Source of the DNA: Larimichthys crocea
Lineage: Eukaryota; Chordata; Actinopteri; Sciaenidae
Reading direction: 5' to 3'
Length of the DNA: 64,000 nucleotides
Assembly (NCBI RefSeq): GCF_000972845.2
Contig: NC_040028.1
Location: 11,726,038-11,790,037, forward strand
The position numbers and the translations under genes are program-made. The notes below the pieces were generated by a model. It worked only from the letters and a program-made list of their open reading frames with translations. It did not search any database and was not told the origin of the DNA. Of the stretch, positions 23,986 through 37,427 are shown piece by piece. The first letter of the stretch is position 1; the number at the start of each line of letters is the position of its first letter.

Positions 23986-25088
23986 TGAGAGCAGAAAGTT
24001 AGTAAAAAATCCAAAGAGCCACCATGCACAAACCAGGACCCTGAACCTGAATCATCTAAATAGAATTCAGCCATTATTCATTGTATTCTTTAGACCTCCC
24101 ATGTGAAAAACAAACAGTGAAATAACAATATAATCATAGCATTGCTGGGTTGTTTTCACTGTACAGCTACAGAGCTGATGCTGACCTGACTTTGACTCAT
24201 CATCATCTGATTCAGAATTACTATATGCCGTCTAAAAATACATCAGAAGTTTAGATAAGTGTCCCATTAACACCAGTAATGCTGATCAACACTACAGAGG
24301 CTTAAATACCAAGCCAGAGGCAATCTGTTCATTAGTGGAGCTGATTCTTGAAACCCAAAATAAACTGTAGCTGCCAGTAACAGACGTTTAGGTTCCTCCA
24401 ACCATGAAACTAATCAGTGTGTTGCAACTAAATTCATTTCATGATTTTCAGTGTTTCAGTGGATTTGTACAGCACACCCCGGTCCGAATGCTGCAGCGCC
24501 TGTATGCTGAGGATCGAATGTGCATTTATGTAATTTAAGACGAGGCAGTTTTCAGATTAAGAAGTAATAACTAACAAAGATAAATGAGCTGATGATTTAT
24601 TTCTGCACATTAGTCTGTCCCTGACATTTTGTATAGTGTTTGGGGTCTAACATGGTGGCAAAACACAGCGTTAAGATCTTCACAAGCTCTGCGGAGTGTT
24701 TTTAAATTCACTCATCGGCTATGAAAAGCAACGATTCATAAACTGTATCATCAGCATAAACATTTTTTTCCCCCCTTTTCAGAGTGATGTGGCTTTCATG
24801 CAAATGTGTGGCGTGTGATCATTACAGTTGCTGTGAAATTCATAAAATGCAGCAGATAAGTCATTTTTAGAAATGTTTTTTTAACCAAAGCTGCCAGGAT
24901 TTTATTTTTAATGATTTATAGGCATAAAGTTTACTTAGTGATAAACTCAGCTATTTATTTAAATGCTTGCTGTGTTTCGCTGGTCAGTGAGTTTTCAGTT
25001 AGACTTTACTTCACTCTTGTGGCGACACAGCAGGCATACAGTACACTGCTCACTAAACTCACTGATAATCTCTATCTAATGAATTTCC

Positions 25089-25090
<2 letters not shown>

Positions 25091-25122
<32 letters not shown>
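25091..25122. repeat. (TG)16 microsatellite
   Basis: Perfect dinucleotide array in kcnj3 intron 2. Confidence 0.97.
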
Positions 25123-25124
<2 letters not shown>

Positions 25125-27771
25125 GTACATGAAACACAGCGTCACATTTCATCTCTTGATTGGATCATGAGGCACATTATGGCAAAAAGATCAAAAAATG
25201 CGTTCTTTTCTCTTCAATGTTGAAGGTTGAGCGTTGATTAGGATTGTTTTCTGTCAGCCCCCTCTTTTTCATACTGCTACAAGGCTTTCCTATGATTCAC
25301 TGCTATAGAATAAAAAATAGAATATCCCAGCTATCTGCTCGTTTTTTAAAAGGAGTGTGGGTGGCATGGAGTTGGTTGCATATAGACTGGATCAACTGGC
25401 AATGTTTATTCATGTGTCTTGTGTGCATAAATGCAGTATGTGACTGGAACAGCTTTGGATAATGAACCCTACCTGTGTCCGTGAAACTGTGCAACTGTAT
25501 TTTTTTTAAACGAAATGTGTTTGGACCTTAAATTTTAGGAAAAGAAGTAGAAATTATGAATGTGCATAGATGGAACTTCAATATTTATAATCAAACGTAA
25601 TAATTCTTAATGAAACGGCATTAAAAAGCCTCTCTCTGCTCAGTTTAGGTAAATAAAAAATAAATTACCCGACCTGTGTTGTGGCAAAATAATTTTGTTA
25701 TATAATGCTAATATCATAGCTTCAACTTAGTTAATGCTACTGTGCAACACACATACATATAAAGCATATATTTAGAAATAAAATTAAGAGTAATAATTGC
25801 TTTGATGCAGACTCCGTCTACAGCAGAATTAATTGGAAACATCTATTGCCACTGATTAGCCGAGCAGCCAATGTCATGGCCCGATCTGTGTTTTATCATC
25901 AGCAGCATTAATTGAAATGAAAATGGAGAGCTTTCCCTTGCACCGGAGGCCTAATAGTTTCAATCATATGAGTAAAGAGGCCCGAGAGCTGGAGGTCAGG
26001 GGGTCAACTAACGTCAGGAGCTTCAGAGCTCAGGTAAACACCGGCAAGAGTGAACCCTGGATATGAGCAAGCTGTGAAAGGCTGTGCCGTCCTCCGGATA
26101 AACCGACCATAATTCATTCTGAATCATTACACTGGGAGCGTGTCTTCCCTTCTCTGTGTCGTGCTCCCTGCCACAGCCCTGCGGGGTCAGAGGGTTAAAG
26201 TGGCTTCAGTGGGGAAGTTAAAACTGCAGATCAGGTGAGAGCGGGAGTTTCCAATTAAATCTAACCTGCTCAGGGTGAGAGAAGTGGCAGTCCCCGCTGA
26301 GCTCCACCTGCGATAAGCCATGTGCTTGGATACCTTACAGCTCGCTTGTTATATTTCATGCTTTCGGTTCATTTGACATTATTAGGAATACCGTATTCAA
26401 CTACCTGTCTTGAATATTGCAGCATCACAAACATGGGTAACATTTTCAGTGTCAGGAAGAGGCGTAATGATGCACATAGTCTGGATCTGAATACAATACT
26501 GATACACTTTCATGCTGATCTTGATTTAAACAGCATAGACAGTATGTTATTGTTAAACAGGTTTTAACCTCTGTTGAAATGTAAATAAATCTAGTGTATT
26601 AGTTAGTATTAGATATTTTTAAATACTTAAGATGAGATTCCCATTTCCTGCTTGTTTTTCCTCAAAGAAGATTAATATTTGACTTGATTGATGGTTGTAG
26701 TTGTTTAAAGATTAATGTTTTATATGCATACATTTTGAAAATGTTTTAGAGAGGGAAGTTCTCAATGTTTCTGTCGCTTTTCAATCATGAATGCAGGACT
26801 TGTACTTGTCTGGATTGTATTTCTTTCTATAGAAGTAAAAGTAGCATGAGTAAAGATTTGAAATAATTTCAGAGGATTGCTGGTGCAATACAGATATGAT
26901 GCAATATCATGAAGATCTCTATGATCTAACGCAAACTGTCACAACTGTCCTGCGACGAGCCTCTCTGAATGCCTGTCAGATCATCACAGAGATGAGTAAA
27001 CACCTTACAAAGTCTAAAAATGAACTGAACTTTATAAGCGTCATAAAGATGTGTTGCATGGCTGTGTAGCTTAATTACATTATAAAGGTGTTCAGAATAT
27101 GTCGTCCACCCTCTGCACATATCAGCTGCTGATGTACAACTACCCAATCTGCTCTGTGCAAACACCGCCTGATTTACCTTTTGCGTCGTATCGAATAACA
27201 CTGAAATTAGCATCACTAATTTTAGATAAACAAACAAGCGTATTCTAGGAACACATCTGTGAGATTTACCTCTTATGTCTACTGTACACACAGTAATTGC
27301 ACTGGGGATGAACTCCACATAATAGGCATTGCAGCGAACCAGCTATGACATCCTGGATTCATTATCCCTTTTAGATGAACTGTGCTAGCTTCCCGAGGGG
27401 GAGCACAGTAATTGTGTCTTTAGGGATTTGTCAAGTCCCTGTTGGATGGCAATAAATCACTGGTAGAGGAGGTGTGGCGGCGGACCTGGGATGAACTTGT
27501 GTGACGAAAGCACCAGAAATGTATTCCCCAACAATGCTTCTGTCTTCTCGTCATCCCATGATGAGTTTGAAAATAACTGACTAGGTCTCAGTTGCCTTTG
27601 TCTCAGGAGACATGCATGCTATGTTGCTGTGACAAGGACATTTTTTTGGTAATTAACAACACAAACTGTAGACCTCAGTATTAACCCCTGTCCGTATGGA
27701 CACCCAGGGCAAAGTGTTAAATGCCCATAACTGAGATAATGTTGTGGCTGCACTTGTTTAACAGGTTATGG

Positions 27772-27976
27772 GGGCGGCTGTGGGTCAGAGGTAGAGCAGA
27801 TCGTCCACTAATCAGAAGATCGCCGGTTTGTTTCCATTCAATCTGCATGTCGAAGCTTCCGAAGGCTGCGCCATCAGTGTGTGAATGCATCTGAATGGAT
27901 GAATGAGATACGTACTGTAAAGCGCTTTGAGTGGTCGGAAGACTAGAAAGGTGCTATATAAGTACAGTCCATTTAC
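27772..27976 (+). mobile_element. tRNA-derived SINE, internally shortened
   Basis: The head GGGCGGCTGTGGGTCAGAGGTAGAGC followed by a degenerate B box (GCCGGTTTGTTTCC) is the tRNA-like part. The body contains GGCTGCGCCATC, GTGTGTGAATG, AAAGCGCTTTGAGTGGTCGG and AGACTAGAAAGG, and the tail is TGCTATATAAGTACAGTCCA. This is the layout of a very common teleost SINE as I remember it. The part between the CATGTCGAAG word and GGCTGCGCC is missing, and the B box is damaged, so it is an old copy unlikely to be transcribed. Confidence 0.85.
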
Positions 27977-29585
27977 TATATACCATTTATGTTGGAGGTT
28001 GTGATGCACTTGTGGTGTTGGTCACTGGCAGCATTGATTGGTGGAGTTGCAAAAGTCCCTGAAGTGCAGGCGAATCAATCATGCAGCCTAAACACAATCC
28101 CACATGAACATGTTGTCTTCTAGCAAAGACCCCCCTCTGGGAATACTCCTAATGTTTTTGTCACTCAGACATGCCCGAGTTTACTGGAATAATCTGCTCT
28201 CGGGGCTCAAGTGACAAAGTTGAAAAAAACAAGAGGAACGCCCCTCTTAGCAGCGAGTTACCTCTCCTTAGCAACATCTTAGTCTGAGATCTCTCAGGGC
28301 TTAAAACACCCCTTTGTCTCCCGCCTTTCGGCTGTAACGCCTCTTTATGACTTAAGTAGATGTAATAGCTGAGATCAATATGAGATTACGGCTCTCACTC
28401 ATTCAGTCTGTTTTATGATTTTCTGATCATTTCTGTTGTCAGTATATACAGCGACGGCAGGTTTGGACACATCCCCAGTGTGATTTTTATTTTTATATGA
28501 CCAATAATGGTTGTTCGGCCAAAAGGAAATCCATCGATTTCAGTTTTGCTCAACTCCCTCCCTTTACAGCAGTATTCAGAATTGCTTCCACTTGGTAATA
28601 TGTGCTCTCCTGGCTGTGTTAATGGCCTACAGCCATATGTTCCTCTAGCCTGCCTGACACCCCACCTTGTGTGGAGATGGTTGGCAGCCCTTGCTCCTAT
28701 TCCTTTCCCTTCCTTCCCTTTCCAGCAGCCTCCACACTCAAGCAATTGCCTCAGCATCCAGGCTCTCCCCTCCCCCACAGCAGTGCGTTTTCTCCTGCCT
28801 TTTTCCCTTCACCAGGCTTCCTCCTTCTTCTCATTGCTCAGCCGATGCTGTATGAGTAGAATAATCCTCAGAGCTGTGAACAACTGGAAGCCACCTTCTC
28901 GAACGGTATTTAACAGAGGGAGGGGACTTATTTCCCTTTTTTTGAAAAGTCAAACTGTGAAAAACAGGTCACCGAATGCTTGTGCATTTTTCTACACTTT
29001 ACCACTTGATGGTGGTCACCATAGAAACTGATGATCAGACAGGACTTGTGGCCACAATAGCAGTGTCTGTATCAGAATGAGAAGTCTTTTATAGGTACAA
29101 TGTGCTTTGTATAATTTCATTGAAAAGAAGTCAATTGTTAATCGTCAAACCATATTAATCCGACCTGTGAATTGAACATACTGCTCAGCATTCTTATATT
29201 CTCTTCTACTTCAGCTTTTCTATTGCTACGTTCAGGGCAGGAGCTCAATATGTTATAACGCAGATCCTAAAAGAAGACAAAGGGAAATTCTGCTTCCTGT
29301 TTTGCAGAAAAACAGACAAATAATTTGTTGTACCGTACAGTCCAGCAATCTAGCAAAGGCATTTTGTGGATAGCCTTGGCCGCAGTGAGTGCCTGACAAT
29401 GAGATCAGGATGAATTTTTGGACGGTGTTGTGTGGTGGTGCTCTGTTTATGCAGCGTCCAGAGTCTCATGCTTGTTTTAGCTAGCATTTTTCTCATACAT
29501 AACACTTGAGCTGTTTCCACAGCCGTGATAGACTGTCAGGGGACTTTGCTGACAGCACTGCACTGGTGAATGAGTTTTATACATA

Positions 29586-29706
<121 letters not shown>

Positions 29707-30971
29707 CCATTTGAGTGACTGAGTGAAAGAGAGAGTCAGACAAAGAGAGAGAGAGAGGGAGGTTATTTGTGATTTTGTCACTAAATAGGAGGTTTGCAAA
29801 GAACTCTCCGACGCCCACCTTCCTTTTTCAGTGACTCGCATTGTTAGGAGAAGTCATTTGAATAAACCTTCATTTTTTACATAGAAGTCAGTTTTGAGTG
29901 TCATGTGCCATCATATAATGGCACAGATTTTTTTCACCCCTCAAAGATCTAGATTGAGACTCCTAAATGCCTAAATGGTTCGACAGAGCTGCAATAAATA
30001 GATCTCTCTGCCCCCTTGACTTCACGTTGCCCTCAGTGTGTCAAGTGCAGATATACAGCTAAGAATTTGACTGAGCCGGACACCAAACGGATATGATCCT
30101 CCAGCTCCTACAACCTGGATGAGCTTCAGTCTGTGAATACCACTTAGTTTTTTTTTTTGTTTTTTTTTCAGCTACTATCAAGAAACACTGGCAGGCTGCC
30201 TCTGAGTTTACAGTGCTTTTCTATTCCAGCCCCAAAGAACCCATTTTATCTTTGCTGTCACTCTGCTGAGTCTGCGGCTGCTTCACTTTGTTAGACCAGA
30301 GAAGCAGCCGGCTCTGTGTTATCAAGGAAAAGTGCATTTATTTAGAGTCTCAAGCTGAGATGGCTTTTGGGCATCTAAATTTCAAAGATTATTTTCAACA
30401 CTTCCTGCCTCTTTGCCCTTTTTCAGTCCATAATAGAATCAGCTGCGAGTCTGTGAAATATTGGATACACTGTACAGTACGGCTAGACCACCTGTAATCT
30501 CCAGACAGGCATCTCATCTCGGTGCTGTGGAGTCGTTTTCCAAAACCCACTTCATTTTTTGAAATTCAATTCTCATATTTGGATGGAGACTTCATTCAAA
30601 GACAGACACCTTGGCACACACTGATGCTGTGTCGTTTCTTCTCTGATTTTCCATGTTCTTCCCCGTCTTAAATACACTTTTAATAAGATGCACTTTTTTT
30701 TCTGTCTTGAATTTGTGGATTCAGCACAGGATTATTCTAATGCCACTCAGACTGTCACATGGATATTGCATACAGTATGGGAGTAGTAAACTGCTGGGTG
30801 AACTTAAGCGATGAGGGATTTCAAGCTTGTGTTGGATTGGCCAGTTAGAAATTATCAACCTGTATACTGTATTCATAGTTGGAGGTCCATACACGATATT
30901 ATTAGCTGATATTCTATTTTAAAATTGTGCTTTCTTTACATATTCTGTCTAATTTCATATATTACGCTGCC

Positions 30972-31243
30972 TTTAATGGTCCAGTGTTTAGGATTTACTG
31001 GCATCCAGCGGTGCAGTTGTGACTTGCAACCCCCTCGTATCACCCTTTCCCTTCTAGCGTGAAAGAGAAAATATGGTGGCCACAAGGCCCTATAGACGTG
31101 GCAGTTCAACATGTCAGACTCTGTAGAAGAAGACCTAAAGGAGAATATTTCTAACAAATTGTAATTATTCTTATCTTCAGGAAATGATTTATTCTTATTT
31201 TCTGTAGATAGAGTCTGTTCAATCTTACACACTGGACCTTTAA
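30972..31243 (+). mobile_element. Dispersed inverted-end element family A, shortened copy
   Basis: Begins TTAATGGTCCAGTG..TAGGATTTA and ends TCTTACACACTGGACCTTTAA, so the two ends are inverted copies. In between are GCATCCAGCGG, TTGCAACC, AATATGGTGGCC, TTCAACATG.CAGACTC and GTAGAAG.AGACCT, in the order seen in the 40574-40927 copy, but several segments are missing. Non-coding, MITE-like. Confidence 0.8.
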
Positions 31244-32507
31244 GCTATGTTTCTTAAAATATTTAGGTTTTTAACCTGACAGGACCAATATGATACAACA
31301 GAAAGTTTAATCTCAACCTTATATGTTACAGCGAGTTATCAGTAAATCAGTCAGTTTTTACTCCAGTACTGGTTTCTGTTACTTATGGTGGTAATAATTG
31401 ATGGTTGGATGGAGCAGTGACAGCGACAGTGTGAGCAAACAGTTGGCTAATTATACTTCCAGCAGGCATGGAGTAACATTAACGCTCATTCAAAGTCGTG
31501 TTTCTGGTCACCTGGTGCATGAGTCCACTACTCACTCCCTGTTAAATCTAAAGGTCTTCACTAAGAAGAAACAATTGGCAACTAAATGTTGCCCTATATT
31601 GCTATGTTTGCTGTTTGGTGCTAAGTGGGTAGTGCACGGCGGATTAACTAGAGCGTTTTTGTTCTTGCTGCTGTTGGAAGTGATGAGAGAGCTGCAGGTC
31701 ATAAAAACCAAAGAAATGAGCTGGAAGATGCTAAAACACTCTGCAGAGAAAGCAATTTTCTATAGGTTTGTCACAACAAGTGACCCCTTTCCCATGGTAA
31801 TTTGTATTTATTTTTAACATGAAATGGTTTATTACCGCAGCTTTAAGTGATTTTAATGCAGCACCGCCACCTGTAAATTACTGTTTATCCATTGTGGAAT
31901 ATCTACTTTAACTTGAGAAAATGTCTCTGCCTCTTGTGTGATTGATTATTTTGAAACACGAGGACTGACTGCAGATAATAACTGGAACTCGAGAGTTCAA
32001 ATACCCTCACACATCGATAAAACTCGCTAGCATAAGGGATAGTGTAGTTATTTTGTAATTTGCAGGATCGTTATCTGTACAAAGGTTTTTCTGTTCTGCA
32101 CAGGTGTAAGAACCTGTAAGCCATTGTAAAACACACCACGGAGTGTTTATGTGACCAACAAACATAAGTAATATTGGTAAAACAACCAGAGGGGTGGTAC
32201 AGAATCTCTTAATGTGCTGCACTTTATTTAGAAGGGCCACTCCATTGAACATTTGAAATGTATTGGTATTGGCGTGCTCTGAGTCACAGAGGGGAACAGA
32301 TAACCATTTACTGAAATTAGAAGTATAATGGATCCACAGAGTTACAAATTTATCCTCTAATGGGCTGAATGAGAAATCGTCTCCTCATCGATTCTCATGG
32401 TTTTTTTCCCTCCTGCTTTCTTCTTCTCCTCCTCCTCTCTCCAATACTGTTTTTTTTTTTAATGAATCTGAATATGTGTTGATTTGTTTTTATTGTGTTC
32501 ATTCTAG

Positions 32508-32690
32508 TTAGGGCTGCAAAAAAAACTGTAATTTGATCATCAGTTAATCTGATAATTTTTCTATCTATGCAAATTTTTTTTTTTTTTGGTTCATAGCGTG
32601 TCAGAAAATAGTTAAACTTTCCCTTCCTTAGAGAGAAAAATCTTTGCATTTGAGAAGATAAAACTGCAATTGCTTTTTTCAAAAACACAT
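32508..32690 (+). repeat. Dispersed repeat family E (AGGGCTGCAA type), copy 1
   Basis: TAGGGCTGCAAAAAAAACTG followed by TGATCATCAGTTAATCTGAT and GTGTCAGAAAATAGTTAAA. Related to the copies at 50850, 60818 and 62821. The left-end word and the GTCAGAAAAT word mark the family. Interrupted by a T tract at 32574-32587. Confidence 0.65.
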
Positions 32691-32863
32691 TGATTGTGAT
32701 GCATCATGTTAACTGTTGATTCATCGGCTAACACTTCTCCAGTGTCTACTGCCAGCGCAGCCATTGGAGGCCAGTGAAGCATTGTTACGATGATTTAAAG
32801 AGGCTGAAAATCAGCAAGAAAAACAACTTATTCTTCATGCTTCATTAGAAGTCTGGAGGTGGT

Positions 32864-33015
32864 CGAGTGGTTAAAGATGCAGTGCACATGTCACCATCCC
32901 ATGTCAGGGATGACACCCTTATTTTAGTTTATGCGCCACATACAACCCCATTTCATCTCAAGTGGGCTGGACCAGTGAAACTGTTACATAATAAAACTAT
33001 AAATAACAACACCTC
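32864..33015 (+). repeat. Dispersed repeat with tRNA-like head
   Basis: GGTGGTCGAGTGGTTAAAGATGC resembles the 5' part of a tRNA(Ser) or a tRNA-derived SINE head. The following CCCATTTCATCTCAAGTGGG, CTGGACCAGTGAAA and ATAAAACTATAAATAACAAC recall a teleost dispersed repeat. It directly abuts the family B element starting at 33016. No functional tRNA can be folded from it, as no anticodon arm and T arm with GGTTCRA are present. Confidence 0.5.
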
Positions 33016-33558
33016 TTAAAGCAACATCGCATAGAAATTAGTATTTCTGTGAGTACAATATCATTGCTCACTTTCAACTTCAGCGTCCTCTTCGGTCTGT
33101 TCGCTGTTAGTTATGTCTGTAGAAGCTGCTGACCCTGGTTGCATTGTTCACTTACCCAGCTTTGGTTCTGGCTTGACAACAGCTCCAAAATGCCTGTGGC
33201 TCATAGTCCGGATTGTCGACTAACAAACTGAGCTAACATTATCTAACAGCACCTATAGTTCAAAGCAGTTTACTTTACTGCTCAGCAGGAAACTCTGTAA
33301 TTCACAGTGATTTGAGGCAGAGCAGCTGGAGGACATCAGAGGGGGAAGCAGAAAACATTTTCTCCATAAAATATGATCCAGTTTGACTCAAATAAGTGAA
33401 ATAGTTGGCGGCGTGTAACTTAGTGCTGTAAAGCGTTACATACTTCTGGCGGGCGATCATACCCTGTCTTTTCAACTGTGCCGTTGGAAAGACAGAGACA
33501 CCATTCACCTGACTGAGTGTTATTTTATGGTAGAAAAGTTTCACAACATTGCTTTAAA
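33016..33558 (+). mobile_element. Dispersed repeat family B, copy 3, with both inverted ends
   Basis: The left end TTAAAGCAACATCG matches the reverse complement of the right end (TCACAACATTGCTTTAA). The right two-thirds runs parallel to the copies at 11800 and 23550, through AACAAACTGAGCTAACATTA, GCAGGAAACTCTGTAATTCA, GGCAGAGCAGCTGGAGGACA, AGTGCTGTAAAGCGTTACAT, GACACCATTCACCTGA and TGTTATTTTATGGTAGAAAA. This is the most complete member and shows that the family is a MITE-like element of roughly 540 bp. No transposase. Confidence 0.8.
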
Positions 33559-36500
33559 TCAACTGCAACCGAAAATGCCACAGCGTTTCTCATCAGGCTG
33601 ATGTTGCCAAAGGTTTGTCACGTATCGGGGCAAACAATTTCTGCAGACTTCAGCATGCGTGTCTTCACAAAGACTCTTAGAGTAAGAGCTTTGATGCTGA
33701 GGCATCACCTATAAGGTACAGTAGATATCGTTTATCTCTCACTACAACTAAAAACAGACTGCCGTTTTTTCAAACCTGCCAACAATTCGTTTATCTTCTG
33801 TGTTCTCAGTTGTCCTTGCAAGTTGTTGTATTTTTTCGCCATGATGAGTCTGATAGTGGCGCTGAATATTCTATTCCTCGTGCTTTGAAAGGTGCTGTGA
33901 ACACACACCAAGCGCACAGGCTTCACAATTACCTCTGTGAATAAAATAGGAACTGGTCCCTTTTGGGATTTTTCTTTACTGTCATGATCTTTTCATTGTG
34001 TGTTGTGACTGGTACTTTTGACCAAACTCAGCAGCGATGAGGTTTATGGCTGTCGCATGCACACATTCCTACAGTTTTGTTTCCATAGAAACACTGAGTC
34101 CCAGGCAGGCGTGTTTTTTTTAGAGTTACATAAGCCTTTACCAGTAATATGAAAGACACACCGACATGGGTATTCTTATTTGACTGGTTCTCTATTTTAA
34201 GGAATTGCATTCAATCACTGTAGATAACGTCAAAATCAGATTTTATTATTTCATATTTATGCTATTTTCAGTTGCTGAACTTCACTCATCATCTAAAGGG
34301 TCTCTGTCTAACATATTCTTACAATATAATGTGTAAATTTCCATCATAAATAGAACTGCGTCGTGGCCTCGGTGAAAGCCGAGGCGCACAGTTCATTACC
34401 ATACTGTGTCTGTTAATCCCGTATGCCATATGAATGTGGGTGTTGCAGAACAGCTGGTCTTTAGCAACACAATTGTACATATGTGATGCAACTGTGTCTA
34501 TAATTATGCATGGGTCAGGCATTAATTCCTGAATAATGTATGGAAATTAAATGTATATTAATATTTGTGATTAAGTCTGGTGCTCTAATAGCATTATTTG
34601 CTTTTGAAGAAGTTTACAGATGATTAGAGCGTCCACATCAGTGTTGAGCAGCTCTAAAGGGAAACATGTTCATCCCCAGGCCTGCAGGATTCATGGATTT
34701 CCAGGCCTTATGCTAACTCGTACACCATCTGCAGGAACAATAGAGCATTATTAATAGATGTAAGATGAAGCTATTTGAGTCTTGCATATTACTGTAGCAA
34801 CCTTATGCCTCAGGCACAATTTCATTTCACTTGTTCCAACCTTTATTTTCTTATCATGCACCAGCAAGGTTGCTATTGATGTTTTAGCCCTGTGTTTACC
34901 GTATGGATGTCCAGTTAACACCGCTGCATCGACTGTACAATTCAATAAAGCAGGCACAGCTGATTTCTGGTGGCGATTAGCTGAAAACAGAAAAGCGTTT
35001 TACACCACCGTTTTCTCATAATCAGTTTATGCTGATGATCGAACGATAATGTTAAGGCTCATGATACAATGAGGTTTCCATTCACATTTAACTCTCAATA
35101 GCTTTGGCCCTAAAGTTTTCATTAGCTCTGCCCATTTTATTCACTGCAGCTCACTTCCATATGCCTAAAGGCTGCGGGGCTCTGAAGCAATAGTGCAGAA
35201 GTAATGCTTTGAATACCCCAAATGCACTTGATGTTCAGTCTCTTGCACATCTGGGAGTGTGTGCAAAGCTGTTATCAGTGAATTATTTTATGACCTTGGG
35301 AATCGCGTGGAATCACAGATGCCTCTAGTTTCCAGTGATGACATCCACACAATCAGCAGCGGTGTGTCTCACTGTGAATGAGCGCTTCATCTTAGTTTGG
35401 ACCTAACTGTCGCTGCTAGAACAATATTAAGCTGGTAATTAAAACATGTGATAATAACCTACTGCAGTTGCTGATTTCCTAATGGATTTCAACAAGCCTT
35501 AACATGAGTGCCTCAGGCCATTTTCTCTGCACTAAAATAAGGCACTGATATAACCAATACTGTGTTTTGTTTCAAATGTAAACCTAATTATAGATTTTCT
35601 ATGCTGACTTCAGTAAGAAATTAAAGGTTTTTTTTTTCAGTTGAACGTTAACTAAGCTAAGATGGATACAGCTATGCTGGAAGCAGTGTACAACAGGCAG
35701 AGGCAGCTATGATAGCAGCTGTTGAATAATGCTGATGAGTAATCACTAATAAGCATCCAATAACTTTACAAGAAAGAAAAAAAAACAGTTTTTTGATCAT
35801 TTATTCAAACCTCATGATTTTGCTAATTGCATTAATTTGTTCCTGATGACGTGAGGGGAGTTTTTAAACAGGGATTTAATTCAGAGTCCCCTTTGAGGGA
35901 GAATTTATTCAAAGTGTATCATAATCTTCTATCTTGTGCCGAATTTGCAGAGCACAGTTATGGGTACACACAAAAGGCAGAACATGTGAAATGGGATATT
36001 TTCTTTTAATTTGTAATCTCCAAGTAACAGAATTAAACACTTAAATACTTAAACACTTCAAATAGATTGTCATGCTCATTTCAGCTTTGTTGGAGCTGAA
36101 CAATATTGTAATAGATTCTTCCTGTTATTTTTTGTGTTTTGGATTGAATTGGATTCCCTTAATTGTGTCGGAAAGTTTTAAAGAAATTTTTGTGTGAGCA
36201 AGACCTCCCAAAGCTTTTGCCTGTAGATGTTACACCTGCGGATTTGCCTCATGGAACATTATCTTAATCCTGTATCTTTTGTAACTAGTAGCCAAGCTCA
36301 AGGTGTGGACTGAACTGTTAAGTAGCATAAGAGGTGATGTGGGGAGAACCCCCGGCATTAAATGCATTGAATATTATGGGTTGTTATCTGTGTTTAGTCA
36401 GCCTTAACTTGTTTTTAATGCATTAATGTGGAGCCTCGGGTAAACAAAACAGAAAAAGAGAAGTAAGTAGGATAAAAAATATATTGATATCAAATTAAAT

Positions 36501-36680
36501 TTGTGAATATGTTAAGTGCATTGTAGTTTCAAAATCAGTTGGGTGTTTTAACTGGTAACACAAGTTCCAAGTTCCAACAACAACAAAAGTCAATATGGAC
36601 TAAACTGAGAATCACTTTTCATTGTGACACAGAATTCATTCAATGACCAATCTCTCAAACTCGATTACCAAAACGCTATG

Positions 36681-36920
36681 TGTTGTGGAAAAAACGCTGA
36701 AGTCAAAGGTCAATGGTGAGCTCAGGAAGGAAGAAAGTGTTCAGGAGCCTCTGATGCCTTATGCTGTATTATTTATTGACGCTTGGCCAAGGAGAATTAG
36801 AGACACTCTCAAAGTTTATCAGAAGTGCCTGAGTCGGTCTCACATTCTGACGAACTCATCCTGGTGGATCGACTTTAAAGCCAAAGATAACACACAAAAA
36901 CTATACGCCCAGAATTAGTC
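36681..36920 (+). repeat. Unclassified duplicated sequence, copy 1 (matches 63881-64000)
   Basis: The first 120 bp match 63881-64000 at about 111 of 120 positions (counted by eye) with no insertion or deletion. The match stops sharply on the left and is cut off by the window edge on the right, so the right end given here is arbitrary. An open frame (36643-36918, 91 codons) runs through it and is also open across the 40 codons of the second copy. The peptide (for example KEESVQEPLMPYAVLF) is not one I recognise. It could be a low-copy transposon fragment or a segmental duplicate. Confidence 0.6.
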
Positions 36921-37065
36921 AAAGAGAATGTCTTTACCTATGAGGGTGTTATTGTCAACATATTCTAGTCTGGAGACACTGTTTCTGCAGATTGGAACGT
37001 CAACGGCAAGCTATCTATTATGTCTAGGAAGGCAGCAACAGTTCTCAAACCACCTGTAATGGCAC

Positions 37066-37345
37066 CCACTTGTCAATCAAAGCAGCCACACTGTTAATTA
37101 TGTATAACTTTAAGCCTTAATATCAATTGAAGGGTGAGTTATATAAAAATTTAGACTCAGTACAGTTGTCATGGATAGGGAAATTAGCTATAGAGACCAA
37201 ATCGTTTTTTTGTACCAGCCTGTAAACATTTCTGCTGTGAAATTGGACATTTTAACATGAGGGCTTATGGAGTTTGACTCGTTCTGTAGCCAGCCTCAAG
37301 TTGTCGTTCCGGGAACTGCAGTTTTTGGCACTTCCATCTTATGCA
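37066..37345 (+). repeat. Dispersed repeat family C, copy 1
   Basis: Contains TTAATTATGTATAACTTTAA, TAGCTATAGAGACCAAATCG, TTTTGTACCAGCCTGTAAAC, ATTTCTGCTGTGAAATTGGA, TAGCCAGCCTCAAGT and GGAACTGCAGTTTTTGGCAC. These words recur in the same order at 50390-50849 and 61640-61975. Non-coding. Confidence 0.82.
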
Positions 37346-37403
37346 CCATTCCTCAACCCAATGTAAAGGAATACTCTTTCTCATGGAAAGGTGGAAAGAT
37401 TAT

Positions 37404-37427
37404 GTTTAGTTTAGTTTAGTTTAGTTT
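37404..37427. repeat. (TTTAG)n short tandem repeat
   Basis: About five consecutive TTTAG units following the family C copy. Confidence 0.9.

Noticed and set aside
27772..27840. Possible functional tRNA gene at the SINE head
   Set aside because: The B box is damaged and the element continues into a SINE body and tail.
28507..29031. 174-codon plus-strand open frame inside kcnj3 intron 2
   Set aside because: It lies in CT-rich sequence that is poor in stop codons, overlaps other open frames on both strands, and shows no domain, signal peptide or repeat of known proteins.
32864..32930. Possible tRNA(Ser) gene
   Set aside because: Only the first 20 or so bases look tRNA-like; there is no proper anticodon stem or T arm, so it is treated as part of a dispersed repeat.
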